Shown: piece after piece, positions 10,236 to 20,332 of the stretch
How positions within the stretch are numbered: the stretch's first letter is position 1
Layout: every line of letters begins with the position of its first letter
Assembly (NCBI RefSeq): GCF_015163665.1
Contig: NZ_JADEUG010000004.1
Span: 1-64,000, forward strand
Length of the DNA stretch: 64,000 bases
DNA from: Xenorhabdus sp. BG5
GTDB taxonomy: Bacteria > Pseudomonadota > Gammaproteobacteria > Enterobacterales > Enterobacteriaceae
Direction: 5' to 3'
Notes under the pieces: generated by a model
Seen by the model: only the letters and a program-made list of their open reading frames with translations
Told to the model about the DNA's origin: nothing
Database searches by the model: none
Position numbers and translations under genes: made by a program

Positions 10236-10565
10236 TGATATTGTTTCTATTATTAAAGTGAGGGGTGAAATAATTTCCTATTGGAAATTCATTGCTATTT
10301 TATTCATGTTACCTCTTTTTATTTATATGTTCTCATGCGATTTTTATTATAGTGTTACATCAAAAACTATGAAACTTAATAATGAGCTAGTAAAGATACT
10401 TACTATCATTTTTTTGTTTTGAGTTTCCCTATATTCTGGTATTTAGATGCAAAACTGAGGGGGAAAGGATATACTGTTTGTGAGCGATTGTCAGTTGGCT
10501 CACCCAATAAATATGTTAAAGACCCCAAATTATGTTGCCAAGCATATAATTTAATATATGCTTAG
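10231..10565 (+). pseudogene. Broken second copy of the DUF1240-like immunity gene
   Basis: The translation repeats the preceding gene, with DDIVSIIKVRGEIISYWKF against DDIVSFIKMKDEIIFSWKL, and near-identical DNA around GYTVCERLSVGSPNKYVK. It lacks the start codon and first membrane helix. It also has a one-base loss in the T tract near 10410-10416 and a 9-bp deletion relative to the intact copy, so the reading frame stops at 10422. The correct frame resumes and runs to a TAG at 10563. It begins directly on the last codons of the intact copy, indicating tandem duplication followed by a deletion across the junction. Confidence 0.8.
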
Positions 10566-10575
10566 CTTTTTTTCC

Positions 10576-11055
10576 TTAGTAAACCCGATCTTCCCATATG
10601 CTATATGCAGATGTACCTGCTGTTACGTGGTTCCATGAAATGGACTTATAATTGAGGGTAACTTTTTCATATGGCATTACATCATGATCATTTATAGAAT
10701 GTGGGTAGACACAGGAAATATCCGCAATAGTTGCTTCCGTAATTTTCACTTCATAAAACAATTCTAACTGTCCTGTCTGGCTTGTCCGGTAGAAAATAAA
10801 TGCACCATTGAGTGATTCGTTAGAATCTATCGTCATGGCTAATAGTGGCGAAGATTTGTCTATCGGTTTGACAAACTGTATAGGCTGATGAGAAACATTC
10901 TGTTGGCGAGATATTGCATGATTTAAACTGAGTACCTGTATTTGATCTTCATGCCCTTTTTGGTATCGATTCCCTATAGAGTCGAGCGTTGAACATCCTG
11001 CTGAAATTAAGCCTTGTTTTTTACCATTTAACGTTAGATATATCATATACGACAT
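10576..11055 (-). CDS. hcp: Hcp-family type VI secretion protein (TssD), orphan
   Basis: A 159-residue protein with the Hcp hallmark order: N-terminal IYLTLNGKKQGLISAGCS, then SHQPIQFVKPIDKSSPLL, FYRTSQTGQLELFYEVKITEA, and the terminal SAYSIWEDRVY. Hcp hexamers form the inner tube of the T6SS, and orphan hcp genes often travel with effectors. No other T6SS structural gene is in this window. The ribosome-binding site AAGGCGG precedes the ATG. It converges on the toxin/immunity genes, so it is not in one operon with them. Confidence 0.9.
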   Translation of the reverse strand: MSYMIYLTLNGKKQGLISAGCSTLDSIGNRYQKGHEDQIQVLSLNHAISRQQNVSHQPIQFVKPIDKSSPLLAMTIDSNESLNGAFIFYRTSQTGQLELFYEVKITEATIADISCVYPHSINDHDVMPYEKVTLNYKSISWNHVTAGTSAYSIWEDRVY

Positions 11056-11425
11056 AAAAATTACCGCCTTAGTTTTTATTCAAATAATGTCGGCTACAGT
11101 GTGTAGGCCAGAGAAAGTTAATTTAACATATTAAAAAAACTTGTTATAGGCGCTTCAAGGCAAAAAAGATCTGCTTGAAAACCTTTTTGTCAGACGTAAT
11201 GCACTGGGGCGAACGGTCTTTTTATGCATCGTTTAGGTGAAATAAGGGATCGAAGTTTTTAGCTTATGCGATTCAGGAACAAATAATTACTTTTTGTCAT
11301 TTCATAACCTGATCACGGCCTCATATATTCATCTTCTGGTTATCATAATAATTAAGAGCTATATCCTTTGTGACTATGAAATCCATAGGGTAGAACATGA
11401 ACAGGCTCTAACGCGGGATGGTATC
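11056..11425. other. Intergenic region between hcp and cysG
   Basis: About 370 bp that should hold divergent promoters for hcp and the cysG-DNC operon. An open frame in phase with cysG extends back to a TTG at 11294, but nothing upstream of 11426 resembles CysG. A short frame around 11165-11240 (reading LLENLFVRRNALGRTVF) may be a remnant of another gene; I could not identify it. Confidence 0.4.
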
Positions 11426-12847
11426 GTGGATTATTTACCTTTATTTATTGAGCTCAAAGCCCGATCGGTACTGCTGGTTGGGGGCGGAGAAATCGCCTCT
11501 CGCAAAGCAGACTTATTACTTCGTACTGGTGCAGCGTTAACGGTTGTTGCTCCTGAATTACATGCAGACCTGCAACAACGCCATCAAACAGGAGAATTTG
11601 AATGGTTACAAGGAACGTTTAAAACAGAATATCTTGATGGTGTATTTTTAGTGATTGCCGCCACAGACGATCACAACCTCAATCAACATATTTTTGCCGA
11701 AGCCAATAAGCGCGCTATCTTGACCAACGTCGTGGATAACCAACCTCTCTGTTCGGCCATTTTCCCATCAATTATTGATCGCTCCCCGATTATCGTGGCG
11801 ATCTCATCGGCTGGAAAATCTCCGGTATTAACCCGATTATTGCGAGAAAAGCTGGAGTCTTTACTTCCATTTAGCTTGGGTACGATGGCAAATATGGCGG
11901 GGCGCTGGCGCGAGCGCGTGAAACAACGTCTTACTTCCATACGTCAACGACGTCATTTTTGGGAAAAGGCGTTTAATGGGCGTTTTGCCACATTGATCGC
12001 CAATGGGCAATTACAGCAAGCAGAAGAGCAACTTGAACAGCAGTTGACACAAGGTGACTCTCATTCCCAAGGAGAACTTGCTCTGGTAGGCGCTGGGCCA
12101 GGTGATCCAGGGTTATTGACCTTAAAAGGCTTGCAAGTGATCCAGCAGGCTGACGTCATTCTTTATGACCATTTAGTGAGCGCAGAAATTCTGGAATTAG
12201 TTCGCCGTGATGCAGACAAAATCTGTGTTGGAAAAAGAGCGGGTAATCACTCCGTGGCGCAGGAAGAAACTAACCAACTTATCATCAACTTAGCGAATCA
12301 GGGGAAAAAAGTGGTTCGCTTAAAAGGAGGCGATCCCTTTATTTTTGGTCGTGGTGGGGAGGAATTACAGATTGCAGCAGCAGCGCGAATTCCTTTTCAA
12401 GTCGTGCCCGGCATTACGGCAGCAGTGGGCGCTTCTGCTTACGCAGGTATCCCATTGACTCACAGAGAACACGCGCAAAGCGTCACCTTTATTACCGGAC
12501 ATTGCCGTGAAAATGGCAATGAATTGGATTGGCCTGCACTCGCGCGAGGTAATCAAACATTAGCCATTTATATGGGGCTCATGAAAGCAGCCTTGATCAG
12601 CCAAAAGCTGATTTCACACGGTCGGGATAGCCATACCCCCGTTGCCGTGATTGGTTGTGGCACTCGTCCAGAACAGCAAGTATTGACCGGGACATTATCC
12701 GAATTGGAGCGATTGGCACAAGAAGCCCCATCACCCGCCTTGCTGGTCATCGGAGAGGTGGCTCAACTCCACCATCAGATAGGCTGGTTTGAACGCAGAA
12801 ACGCTGTTGATCAAGTAAATCGCCCTGCTGTGATTGATTTAGTATAA
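11426..12847 (+). CDS. cysG: Siroheme synthase CysG (methyltransferase/dehydrogenase/ferrochelatase)
   Basis: A 473-residue trifunctional enzyme making siroheme from uroporphyrinogen III, the cofactor of CysI. The N-terminal dehydrogenase/ferrochelatase half has [17 protein letters not shown] (NAD site) and SSAGKSPVL. The C-terminal SUMT half has [16 protein letters not shown] and [20 protein letters not shown] at 11426 is chosen because it gives the family N-terminus ([11 protein letters not shown]) and has GGGATGG upstream. It lies 10 bp before cysD, and linkage of cysG with cysDNC fits a dedicated assimilatory copy. Confidence 0.93.
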   Translation: MDYLPLFIELKARSVLLVGGGEIASRKADLLLRTGAALTVVAPELHADLQQRHQTGEFEWLQGTFKTEYLDGVFLVIAATDDHNLNQHIFAEANKRAILTNVVDNQPLCSAIFPSIIDRSPIIVAISSAGKSPVLTRLLREKLESLLPFSLGTMANMAGRWRERVKQRLTSIRQRRHFWEKAFNGRFATLIANGQLQQAEEQLEQQLTQGDSHSQGELALVGAGPGDPGLLTLKGLQVIQQADVILYDHLVSAEILELVRRDADKICVGKRAGNHSVAQEETNQLIINLANQGKKVVRLKGGDPFIFGRGGEELQIAAAARIPFQVVPGITAAVGASAYAGIPLTHREHAQSVTFITGHCRENGNELDWPALARGNQTLAIYMGLMKAALISQKLISHGRDSHTPVAVIGCGTRPEQQVLTGTLSELERLAQEAPSPALLVIGEVAQLHHQIGWFERRNAVDQVNRPAVIDLV

Positions 12848-12857
12848 GGAGTGCCCA

Positions 12858-13766
12858 ATGGACAAAAAAAGACTGACACACTTACAGCAGCTTGAAGCTG
12901 AAAGTATCCATATCATTCGGGAAGTGGCGGCTGAATTTGCCAACCCCGTCATGCTCTATTCGATTGGTAAAGATTCCTCTGTGATGCTGCATCTCGCGCG
13001 TAAAGCATTTTATCCGGGAAAACTGCCTTTCCCCTTATTGCACGTAGATACCGGCTGGAAATTTCAGAACATGTACGACTTCCGTGATCGCACAGCGGAA
13101 AAATATGGTTTTGAGTTACTGGTTTACCGCAATCCACGAGGAGAGGCGTTGGGAATTAACCCTTTTATTCATGGCAGTGCCAAACATACCGATATCATGA
13201 AAACCGAAGGATTGAAGCAAGCACTGGATAAATACGGCTTTGATGCAGCATTTGGCGGAGCGCGGCGTGATGAAGAAAAATCGCGAGCCAAAGAACGAAT
13301 TTACTCATTCCGTGACCGCTCCCATCGTTGGGACCCTAAAAACCAGCGCCCTGAACTTTGGCGCAACTATAACGGCCAGATTAACAAAGGGGAAAGTATC
13401 CGCGTCTTCCCGTTATCCAACTGGACAGAGTTGGATATCTGGCAATACATCTATTTGGAGCATATCGATATCGTCCCCCTTTATTTTGCTAAATTTCGTC
13501 CGGTTGTTCAGCGTGAGGGAACATTAATTATGGTTGACGATGATCGAATCGACCTGAAAGCCGGGGAAGTCATTAGCCAGCGTAAAGTGCGTTTTAGAAC
13601 ACTTGGCTGCTGGCCGCTGACAGGAGCAGTGGAATCAGAAGCAGAAACGTTGCCGGAAATTATCGAAGAAATGCTGATATCGACCACTAGCGAACGGCAA
13701 GGGCGGCTGATTGACAGTGATCAGTCAGGTTCTATGGAGCTGAAAAAGCGTCAGGGTTATTTTTAA
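12858..13766 (+). CDS. cysD: Sulfate adenylyltransferase subunit 2 CysD
   Basis: A 302-residue ATP sulfurylase catalytic subunit, same length as E. coli CysD. The PP-loop [12 protein letters not shown] is near residue 36. [16 protein letters not shown] and the C-terminal KKRQGYF are characteristic. It works with the GTPase CysN to form adenosine 5'-phosphosulfate. A good ribosome-binding site (AAGGAG) precedes the ATG, and cysN follows after 11 bp. Confidence 0.97.
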   Translation: MDKKRLTHLQQLEAESIHIIREVAAEFANPVMLYSIGKDSSVMLHLARKAFYPGKLPFPLLHVDTGWKFQNMYDFRDRTAEKYGFELLVYRNPRGEALGINPFIHGSAKHTDIMKTEGLKQALDKYGFDAAFGGARRDEEKSRAKERIYSFRDRSHRWDPKNQRPELWRNYNGQINKGESIRVFPLSNWTELDIWQYIYLEHIDIVPLYFAKFRPVVQREGTLIMVDDDRIDLKAGEVISQRKVRFRTLGCWPLTGAVESEAETLPEIIEEMLISTTSERQGRLIDSDQSGSMELKKRQGYF

Positions 13767-13777
13767 GGAGTCCAGAT

Positions 13778-15220
13778 ATGCCAGCACTTGCATATAATGA
13801 AACTATTGCTAGTCAGATCAAGCAACAAGGCGGAGTTGAAGCCTATCTTCGGACGCAGCAGGAAAAAGGATTACTGCGTTTTTTAACCTGCGGTAGCGTG
13901 GATGATGGTAAAAGTACCTTAATTGGACGTTTACTGCATGACACTCGTCAAATTTATGAGGATCAACTCGCAACTTTACAAAGCGATAGCAAACGAATCG
14001 GGACACAGGGAGAAAAGCTCGATCTGGCCTTATTGGTTGATGGATTGGCGGCTGAACGGGAACAGGGCATCACCATTGACGTAGCATACCGCTATTTTTC
14101 CACGGAAAAGCGTAAATTCATTATTGCAGACACACCAGGGCATGAACAATATACCCGCAATATGGCGACAGGCGCTTCAACCAGTAATCTTTCCATTTTA
14201 TTGATCGATGCACGCAAAGGTGTTCAGGAACAAACTCGTCGCCACAGTTTTATCAGCACCTTGCTGGGTATTCGTCACTTGGTGGTGGCAGTCAATAAAA
14301 TGGATTTGGTTGGATATCAGCAAGAGATATTTGAACAGATCAAGCAAGATTATTTGCATTTCGCAGCACAATTACCGACTGACCTCACCCTCTATTTCGT
14401 CCCAATTTCGGCGTTGGAAGGGGATAACATTGTCACCCGCAGTGAAAAAATGGCGTGGCATACGGAAAAAGCGCTCCTGGATATCCTGGAGTCCGTGGAC
14501 GTAAAAACAAAAGCGACAGAACAGCCCTTGCGTTTCCCCGTACAGTATGTCAACCGCCCTGATCTTGATTTTCGTGGATATAGCGGCACATTGTCATCAG
14601 GGATTTTATGGCAAGGCCAGCAAATAAAAGTGATGCCATCTGGTGTGATTTCTACGGTAGAAAGGATCGTCACGTTTAATGGCGATTTCACATTTGCCGT
14701 ACCCGGAGAGGCTATTACCCTCGTATTAAAAGATGAAATAGATATTAGCCGTGGTGACTTATTGATTGCTGTTGACGATCAAATGAGCGTAACCCGCCAC
14801 GCTTTGGTTGATATCGTCTGGATGTCAGAACAGCCACTGATTCAAGGGCAAAGTTTGGATATCAAAGTCGCGGGTAAAAAAAGCCGTGGCAAAGTCGATA
14901 ATGTTCAATATCAAGTGGATATTAATAACCTGACACAGAAAGTCGCAGTTGAGTTACCCCTCAATGCCATTGGGCGGGTGGAATTTTCATTTGATGAACC
15001 TTTATTGCTCGACTGTTATGCGCAAAATGCAGATACCGGTGGCATTATCCTGATTGATCGTCTGACCAATGTGACCGTAGGCGCGGGATTGGTGCGTGAA
15101 ATCCAGGCAGATGTTTATGAAGAGCCTAAAGAATACAGTGAGTTTGAACTGGAACTTAACCAATTAGTTCGTCGCCACTTCCCGCATTGGGGTGTCCGTG
15201 ATCTATTGGGAGGAAAATAA
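13778..15220 (+). CDS. cysN: Sulfate adenylyltransferase subunit 1 CysN (GTPase)
   Basis: A 480-residue EF-Tu-like GTPase that drives the CysD reaction. G-motifs are present: GSVDDGKST (about 39-47), DTPGHEQYT and NKMDLV. Beta-barrel domains follow, and the C-terminus [13 protein letters not shown] is typical. AAGGAG is upstream of the ATG. The stop codon is directly followed by the cysC GTG. Confidence 0.97.
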   Translation: MPALAYNETIASQIKQQGGVEAYLRTQQEKGLLRFLTCGSVDDGKSTLIGRLLHDTRQIYEDQLATLQSDSKRIGTQGEKLDLALLVDGLAAEREQGITIDVAYRYFSTEKRKFIIADTPGHEQYTRNMATGASTSNLSILLIDARKGVQEQTRRHSFISTLLGIRHLVVAVNKMDLVGYQQEIFEQIKQDYLHFAAQLPTDLTLYFVPISALEGDNIVTRSEKMAWHTEKALLDILESVDVKTKATEQPLRFPVQYVNRPDLDFRGYSGTLSSGILWQGQQIKVMPSGVISTVERIVTFNGDFTFAVPGEAITLVLKDEIDISRGDLLIAVDDQMSVTRHALVDIVWMSEQPLIQGQSLDIKVAGKKSRGKVDNVQYQVDINNLTQKVAVELPLNAIGRVEFSFDEPLLLDCYAQNADTGGIILIDRLTNVTVGAGLVREIQADVYEEPKEYSEFELELNQLVRRHFPHWGVRDLLGGK

Positions 15221-15820
15221 GTGGCTCAGGATAATATTGTCTGGCATTCACATGTTTTGGATAGGGCACAGCGGGAAAGTGCAAATGGACATCCTGCACG
15301 GGTGATTTGGTTCACAGGGCTGTCTGGCTCAGGAAAATCCACGCTTGCAGGGGCCTTGGAGCAGGCATTGTTTGCACAAGGGATCAAAACGTATTTACTG
15401 GATGGCGATAATGTCCGTCATGGCCTGTGCCGTGATTTGGGCTTTTCTGAAATAGATCGGCAGGAAAATATCCGACGAGTCGGTGAAGTCGCAAAATTGA
15501 TGGTTGATGCGGGGCTGGTTGTCCTGACTGCATTTATTTCCCCCCATAGAGCAGAACGGCAAAAAATACGTGAACTCATGGAAGAGGGGCGATTTATTGA
15601 GGTGTATGTCGATACGCCACTGGCGGTCTGTGAGGCCCGTGATCCCAAGGGACTATATAAAAAAGCACGAGCGGGAGAATTACGTAATTTCACCGGAATT
15701 GATGCTGCTTATGAAGCTCCCGAACAGCCAGAAGTCTATTTGGATGGTTCACAGTCTGTAGAATCTTCGATTGAAAAACTGCTTTTTGTCCTGAAAAGCG
15801 ACAATATCTTGCCAACTTAA
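15221..15820 (+). CDS. cysC: Adenylyl-sulfate kinase CysC
   Basis: A 199-residue kinase phosphorylating APS to PAPS. It shows the P-loop GLSGSGKST (about 33-41), [11 protein letters not shown], the phosphorylatable serine of FISPHRAER, and [16 protein letters not shown]. The start is a GTG abutting the cysN stop, with GGGAGG within the end of cysN as ribosome-binding site. It is the last gene of cysGDNC; E. coli's ygbE is missing between it and ftsB. Confidence 0.96.
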   Translation: MAQDNIVWHSHVLDRAQRESANGHPARVIWFTGLSGSGKSTLAGALEQALFAQGIKTYLLDGDNVRHGLCRDLGFSEIDRQENIRRVGEVAKLMVDAGLVVLTAFISPHRAERQKIRELMEEGRFIEVYVDTPLAVCEARDPKGLYKKARAGELRNFTGIDAAYEAPEQPEVYLDGSQSVESSIEKLLFVLKSDNILPT

Positions 15821-15844
15821 CGACCAAACCCACCAAACTGTCAT

Positions 15845-15881
15845 GAAACACATTATTATTGTCAGTGAAATAATGTGTTTC
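15845..15881 (+). terminator. Hairpin downstream of cysC
   Basis: The inverted repeat GAAACACATTA/TAATGTGTTTC, with additional A-T pairs towards the loop, lies 24 nt after the cysC stop. There is no long T run after it, so it may terminate weakly or only stabilise the mRNA end. Confidence 0.45.
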
Positions 15882-16031
15882 TACACTCATTGAATGCAAT
15901 GCATTTCTATTATGTCGTGCAATCCTGTTTTGCAAGTGGTTTTTTGCGAATGGTTTTGTAAATGGTTTTGTGAGAGTCAGTGGCGTCACGCTTTCAGTTG
16001 TGGGATGATTAGCGGGTTTTCAGGGGGGGAG

Positions 16032-16325
16032 ATGGGCAAACTAACGCTACTATTATTGGTTCTTCTGGGTTGGTTACAGTATTCGCTATGGTTCGGCAAA
16101 AACGGCATTCACGATTATGTGCGGGTTAAGGCTGAAGTTGATAAACAAGAGGTTGATAACCTAAAACTAAAAGCACGTAACGACCAGCTGTTTGCTGAAA
16201 TTAAGGATCTTAAAGGGGGTCAGGAAGCGATTGAAGAACGCGCTCGTAATGAATTGGGCATGATTAAACCGGGAGAGTCTTTTTATCGTATGGTGCCTGA
16301 TACCTCAAAACATAATGCGCAATAA
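16032..16325 (+). CDS. ftsB: Cell division protein FtsB
   Basis: A 97-residue single-pass membrane protein of the divisome FtsQLB subcomplex. One membrane helix (about 3-20: [18 protein letters not shown]) is followed by a periplasmic coiled coil (about 28-70) and the conserved [17 protein letters not shown]. The frame is open back to 15894, but the ATG at 16032, preceded by GGGGGGGAG, gives the family start MGKLTLLLL. It heads a block with ispD, ispF and truD. Confidence 0.95.
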   Translation: MGKLTLLLLVLLGWLQYSLWFGKNGIHDYVRVKAEVDKQEVDNLKLKARNDQLFAEIKDLKGGQEAIEERARNELGMIKPGESFYRMVPDTSKHNAQ

Positions 16326-16357
16326 CCTTTAAATCAAAACAGTAAATAATAACCGAA

Positions 16358-17152
16358 ATGAATAAGTCACAACTTCATTCCCCTGCTGGTGTTTCTCTTG
16401 CTGAAATTATCGCCTTGATCCCTGCTGCGGGTATTGGTAGCAGGATGAAATCAGATTGCCCAAAACAGTATCTGAGAGTTGCCGGAAAAACGATTCTTGA
16501 ACATACCCTGGCAGCGCTGTTTGAGCATCCTCGTATACAACGCGTTATTATTGCGTTGAATCCTGCTGATACCCAATTTGCGCAATTGCCTATCGCTTCT
16601 GATCCCAGAATTACGACAGTTATTGGCGGTGAAGAGCGAGCTGATTCGGTTCTGGCTGGGTTAGATTATCTGGCTGGTTTGCCTACAGACAGGACAATCT
16701 GGGTTTTAGTGCATGATGCAGCCCGTCCTTGTCTTCATCGAAATGATCTCGATAGCCTGCTGCGGATTATTGATCACAATGCAGGATCTCCTGACATATG
16801 CGGTGGATTGTTGGCATCACCGGTGAGGGATACGATGAAACGCATGGTATCGTTGCCCGTCGCAGAGTCATCCACAATTAACCACACATTGATTGCGCAT
16901 ACCGTTGATCGTAACGGACTGTGGCATGCTTTGACGCCACAATTATTCCCTTTGCAGTTGTTGCGTGACTGTTTGATCAAGGCACTTGCAGATCAAGCCT
17001 GTATCACCGATGAATCTTCGGCACTTGAGTATTGTGGTTATCGTCCCGTGCTGATTAATGGACGAGCGGACAATATAAAAGTAACCCAACCTGAAGATTT
17101 GGCATTGGCTGAATTTTACCTATCCCAAAAAGCTAAGGAATCTATCGTATGA
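16358..17152 (+). CDS. ispD: 2-C-methyl-D-erythritol 4-phosphate cytidylyltransferase IspD
   Basis: A 264-residue MEP-pathway enzyme coupling CTP to MEP. The nucleotide-binding [10 protein letters not shown] (about 22-31), [14 protein letters not shown] and TDESSALE motifs are all present. It is about 25 residues longer than E. coli IspD (236 aa), mainly because of a longer N-terminus ([17 protein letters not shown]). No better downstream ATG exists before the nucleotide loop. Its TGA overlaps the ispF ATG. Confidence 0.95.
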   Translation: MNKSQLHSPAGVSLAEIIALIPAAGIGSRMKSDCPKQYLRVAGKTILEHTLAALFEHPRIQRVIIALNPADTQFAQLPIASDPRITTVIGGEERADSVLAGLDYLAGLPTDRTIWVLVHDAARPCLHRNDLDSLLRIIDHNAGSPDICGGLLASPVRDTMKRMVSLPVAESSTINHTLIAHTVDRNGLWHALTPQLFPLQLLRDCLIKALADQACITDESSALEYCGYRPVLINGRADNIKVTQPEDLALAEFYLSQKAKESIV

Positions 17153-17622
17153 GAATTGGACATGGTTTTGATGTGCATAAATTTGGCGGAGAAGGGCCAT
17201 TGATCATTGGCGGTGTCCGCATTCCTTATGAACAAGGATTAATTGCCCATTCCGATGGTGATGTTGCCTTGCACGCTGCTACAGACGCCCTATTGGGAGC
17301 GGCAGCATTGGGAGATATTGGCAAATTATTTCCCGATACCGATCCTGCTTTCAAGGGCGCAGATAGCCGTGAGCTACTGAAAGAAGCTTACCGCCGTATC
17401 CGTGCGAAGGGCTATCGGATAGGGAATCTGGATATCACCATCATTGCACAGGCACCGAAAATGTTGCCGCATATTCCCCAGATGCGAGTTAACCTGGCGG
17501 AAGATCTTGAATGCCACATGGATGATATTAACGTTAAAGCGACAACAACAGAAAAACTGGGGTTTGTTGGTCGTAAAGAAGGTATTGCCTGCGAAGCGGT
17601 TGCTTTGTTGGTAAAAGAATAA
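17149..17622 (+). CDS. ispF: 2-C-methyl-D-erythritol 2,4-cyclodiphosphate synthase IspF
   Basis: A 157-residue trimeric zinc enzyme, the MEP-pathway step after IspE. Metal ligands Asp8 and His10 are in [12 protein letters not shown], and His42 lies in the SDGDVALHA segment. [15 protein letters not shown] closes the active site. It overlaps ispD by four bases (ATGA), implying translational coupling. Confidence 0.97.
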   Translation: MRIGHGFDVHKFGGEGPLIIGGVRIPYEQGLIAHSDGDVALHAATDALLGAAALGDIGKLFPDTDPAFKGADSRELLKEAYRRIRAKGYRIGNLDITIIAQAPKMLPHIPQMRVNLAEDLECHMDDINVKATTTEKLGFVGRKEGIACEAVALLVKE

Positions 17623-17641
17623 GTGGGTAAAAGAAATAAAT

Positions 17642-18688
17642 ATGACATTGAGTGAATTACATTGGCTTTATGGCCGACCGGAAGCGACCGGTATCGTTAA
17701 AGCCACACCAGAAGATTTTATTGTTCGCGAAGATTTGGGATTTTCTCCTGATGGAGAAGGTGAGCACTTAATGGTCCATATCCGTAAAACAGGATGTAAC
17801 ACCCAATTTGTCGCGGATCATCTTGCCCGTTTTGCCAAAATACCGGCTCGTTCTGTCAGCTATGCGGGGTTGAAAGATCGCAACGCAGTGACGGAACAGT
17901 GGTTCTGCTTACACTTACCGGGGAAACAAGATCCGGATTTAGCGGCATTTCAACTTGAAGGCTGTGAAGTGCTGGCAATTTCCCGCCAGAAACGCAAGCT
18001 ACGAATTGGCGCATTGAAAGGCAATGATTTCACTTTGGTATTAAGAGATATTTCTGACCGACAATCGGTGGAAAAACGCTTGCAGCAGATAGCGCAAATT
18101 GGTGTTCCAAATTACTTTGGTGAACAGCGTTTCGGGCGGGAGGGACAAAATTTAGTTCAGGCTCAACGTTGGGCAGCTAATGAAATCTATGTCAAAGAAC
18201 GCAACCGCCGCAGTTTTTATCTTTCTGCCTGTCGTAGCGCGATGTTTAATGCCATTGCCAGCCGACGTATTGCCCAAGGTGAACATCAAGAGGTAAAAAA
18301 GGGCGATGCATTACAATTAACAGGGCGGAGTAGCTGGTTTGTCGCTGATGAATCTGAATTGTCGGTATTGCAGCAGCGAGTTATGGGTGGAGAATTACAG
18401 ATAACGGCTCCTTTACCGGGTGACAAGGCATTAGGAACACAGTATCAAGCCCTGGATTTCGAACAACAATGCTTATTGGATTACGAAGTGCTTTGGGCAT
18501 TAGCCAAACGTGAACGCGTGGAGAGTGCCCGTCGGGCAATATTGGTGAAACCGCTGAACTTGCGTTGGGAATGGCAAAATGACCAAACTGTCATTCTGCA
18601 TTTCTCTTTGCCATCTGGTAGCTTTGCGACCAGTGTTGTCAGAGAACTGATCAATCAGGATCTCGTCTCTTCCCTTGATGTGGCTTGA
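17642..18688 (+). CDS. truD: tRNA pseudouridine-13 synthase TruD
   Basis: A 348-residue pseudouridine synthase modifying U13 of tRNA-Glu. The catalytic aspartate is in YAGLKDRNA (about Asp80). [10 protein letters not shown] and the TRUD insertion domain are recognisable, and length matches E. coli (349 aa). It starts 19 bp after ispF. Confidence 0.96.
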   Translation: MTLSELHWLYGRPEATGIVKATPEDFIVREDLGFSPDGEGEHLMVHIRKTGCNTQFVADHLARFAKIPARSVSYAGLKDRNAVTEQWFCLHLPGKQDPDLAAFQLEGCEVLAISRQKRKLRIGALKGNDFTLVLRDISDRQSVEKRLQQIAQIGVPNYFGEQRFGREGQNLVQAQRWAANEIYVKERNRRSFYLSACRSAMFNAIASRRIAQGEHQEVKKGDALQLTGRSSWFVADESELSVLQQRVMGGELQITAPLPGDKALGTQYQALDFEQQCLLDYEVLWALAKRERVESARRAILVKPLNLRWEWQNDQTVILHFSLPSGSFATSVVRELINQDLVSSLDVA

Positions 18689-18796
18689 ATGCAAAGCACT
18701 CTACAAAACTGTCAACGTCATGCTAAGATCAAACACACACAGGGTAATTTACATTATTAACCTATTTATTTTTAGTTAAATCAATGAGATATATCA

Positions 18797-19561
18797 ATGC
18801 TGCGGATATTGCTGAGTAACGATGATGGTGTCACCGCACCGGGAATTCAAACCTTAGCGGCTACATTGCGGAAACACTATCATGTTCAGGTAGTTGCACC
18901 TGACCGTAACCGTAGTGGTGCATCGAATGCCTTAACGCTGGATCGTCCTTTGCGTATCAACACACTGAACAATGGTGATATTTCTGTTCAGGAAGGTACA
19001 CCGACGGATTGTGTTTATTTGGGCGTGAATAATCTGGTACGTCCTCGTCCTGACATTGTCGTTTCTGGTATCAACTGTGGCCCTAACCTTGGTGATGACG
19101 TGATTTACTCTGGCACGGTCGCCGCTGCAATGGAAGGACGTCACTTAGGCTTACCCGCATTGGCGGTATCACTCAATGGTGACCAACATTACGAAACAGC
19201 GGCAGAAGTGACCGTGCGTTTATTAGCTTTACTGCAAAAATCCCCATTGAGAGCGGGCAATATTTTGAATGTTAATGTCCCTGATATTCCCATTGAACAA
19301 ATCAAGGGATTTCGGGTGACGCGATGCGGTCGCCGTAGTGCGGCTGAGCAGGTTTATGCGATGGAAGATCCCAAAGGTAATATGCTCTATTGGCTAGGTC
19401 CTCCGGGAGAAAAAAGTGATTTTGGGCCTGAAACAGATTTTGCTGCGGTAGAAGAAGGATTTGTCTCCATTACCCCTTTGCAAGTGGACTTAACAGCTTA
19501 TAAAGCCCAGGAGCTGGTAAGTGATTGGTTGGCAAAAGTCGGGGATATTGGGGAATGTTAA
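18797..19561 (+). CDS. surE: 5'/3'-nucleotidase SurE
   Basis: A 254-residue survival protein, a divalent-metal nucleotidase with exopolyphosphatase activity in E. coli. Metal-site residues are visible in [13 protein letters not shown] (Asp8, Asp9), [11 protein letters not shown] and [19 protein letters not shown]. It overlaps pcm, and the surE-pcm-nlpD-rpoS order is the conserved stationary-phase block. Confidence 0.97.
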   Translation: MLRILLSNDDGVTAPGIQTLAATLRKHYHVQVVAPDRNRSGASNALTLDRPLRINTLNNGDISVQEGTPTDCVYLGVNNLVRPRPDIVVSGINCGPNLGDDVIYSGTVAAAMEGRHLGLPALAVSLNGDQHYETAAEVTVRLLALLQKSPLRAGNILNVNVPDIPIEQIKGFRVTRCGRRSAAEQVYAMEDPKGNMLYWLGPPGEKSDFGPETDFAAVEEGFVSITPLQVDLTAYKAQELVSDWLAKVGDIGEC

Positions 19562-20181
19562 ACCGATCAATGAAAAATTTGCTGGCGCAACTGCGTCAGC
19601 AAGGAATTCACAATGAGCCCCTGTTGGAGGTTATTGGCAAAGTACCTCGAGAATGTTTTGTTGATGAAGCTCTCGCACATAAGGCATATGAAAATACCGC
19701 ACTGCCTATTGGTCACGGGCAAACGATATCCCAACCCTATATTGTTGCTCGCATGACTGAGCTGCTGAATTTAACCCCGGCATCCAATGTATTGGAAATT
19801 GGAACAGGCTCAGGTTATCAAACAGCAATCCTTGCCCACTTAGCCAAACGCGTTTTCTCTGTGGAGCGGATTAAAGGATTGCAGTGGCAGGCTAAGCGCA
19901 GATTGAAGCAACTCGACCTACATAATATCTCAACCCGTCACGGTGATGGCTGGAATGGCTGGCCATCAAAAGGGCCCTTTGACGCAATTATTGTCACAGC
20001 CGCGCCCCCAGAAATTCCACAGGCATTACTCCATCAACTTGCTGATGGAAGCGTAATGGTTTTACCTGTCGGTGAGCGAAATCAGTTACTGAAAGTAGTA
20101 CATCGTTATGGGAATGATTTTCATAGCGACGTTATCGAACCTGTCCGTTTTGTACCCCTAATTCAAGGCGAACTAACATAA
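19555..20181 (+). CDS. pcm: Protein-L-isoaspartate O-methyltransferase Pcm
   Basis: A 208-residue repair methyltransferase, the same length as E. coli Pcm. The SAM-binding [11 protein letters not shown], the GQTISQPY substrate loop and VTAAPPEIP are present. The ATG at 19555, overlapping the surE stop, gives the family start; an upstream in-frame ATG at 19525 lies inside surE. Confidence 0.95.
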   Translation: MLNRSMKNLLAQLRQQGIHNEPLLEVIGKVPRECFVDEALAHKAYENTALPIGHGQTISQPYIVARMTELLNLTPASNVLEIGTGSGYQTAILAHLAKRVFSVERIKGLQWQAKRRLKQLDLHNISTRHGDGWNGWPSKGPFDAIIVTAAPPEIPQALLHQLADGSVMVLPVGERNQLLKVVHRYGNDFHSDVIEPVRFVPLIQGELT

Positions 20182-20182
20182 T

Positions 20183-20230
20183 CAGCTAATTTATTTGAAG
20201 GGGGAGTTTCCAAATTAGCTGTTATTTTTT
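20183..20230 (+). terminator. Intrinsic terminator after pcm
   Basis: The stem CAGCTAATTT/AAATTAGCTG has an 18-19 nt loop and is followed by TTATTTTTT just past the pcm stop. Confidence 0.7.
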
Positions 20231-20332
20231 CTGAAATTAAGCAAAATGTTTCGCTTTAAATCTTTTGTAATCCTAAATTTTTATAAATCATTATTATTTT
20301 CACTTATATTTGCCTTTATGGGGGAATAAAGT

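Noticed and set aside
10174-10422. An apparent 82-aa protein overlapping the end of the immunity gene
   Set aside because: Its first 20 codons are out of frame with both immunity copies, and the rest is the truncated second copy, so it is a pseudogene fragment rather than a gene.
8686-11425. Possible CRISPR array in the cysH-cysG interval
   Set aside because: I looked because E. coli has CRISPR-Cas here, but found no regularly spaced direct repeats and no cas-like frames.
15894-16031. N-terminal extension of FtsB
   Set aside because: The upstream in-frame codons give a Cys/Trp-rich sequence encoded by short direct repeats (GGTTTTGTAAATGG-like), unlike any FtsB. The ATG at 16032 has a strong ribosome-binding site.
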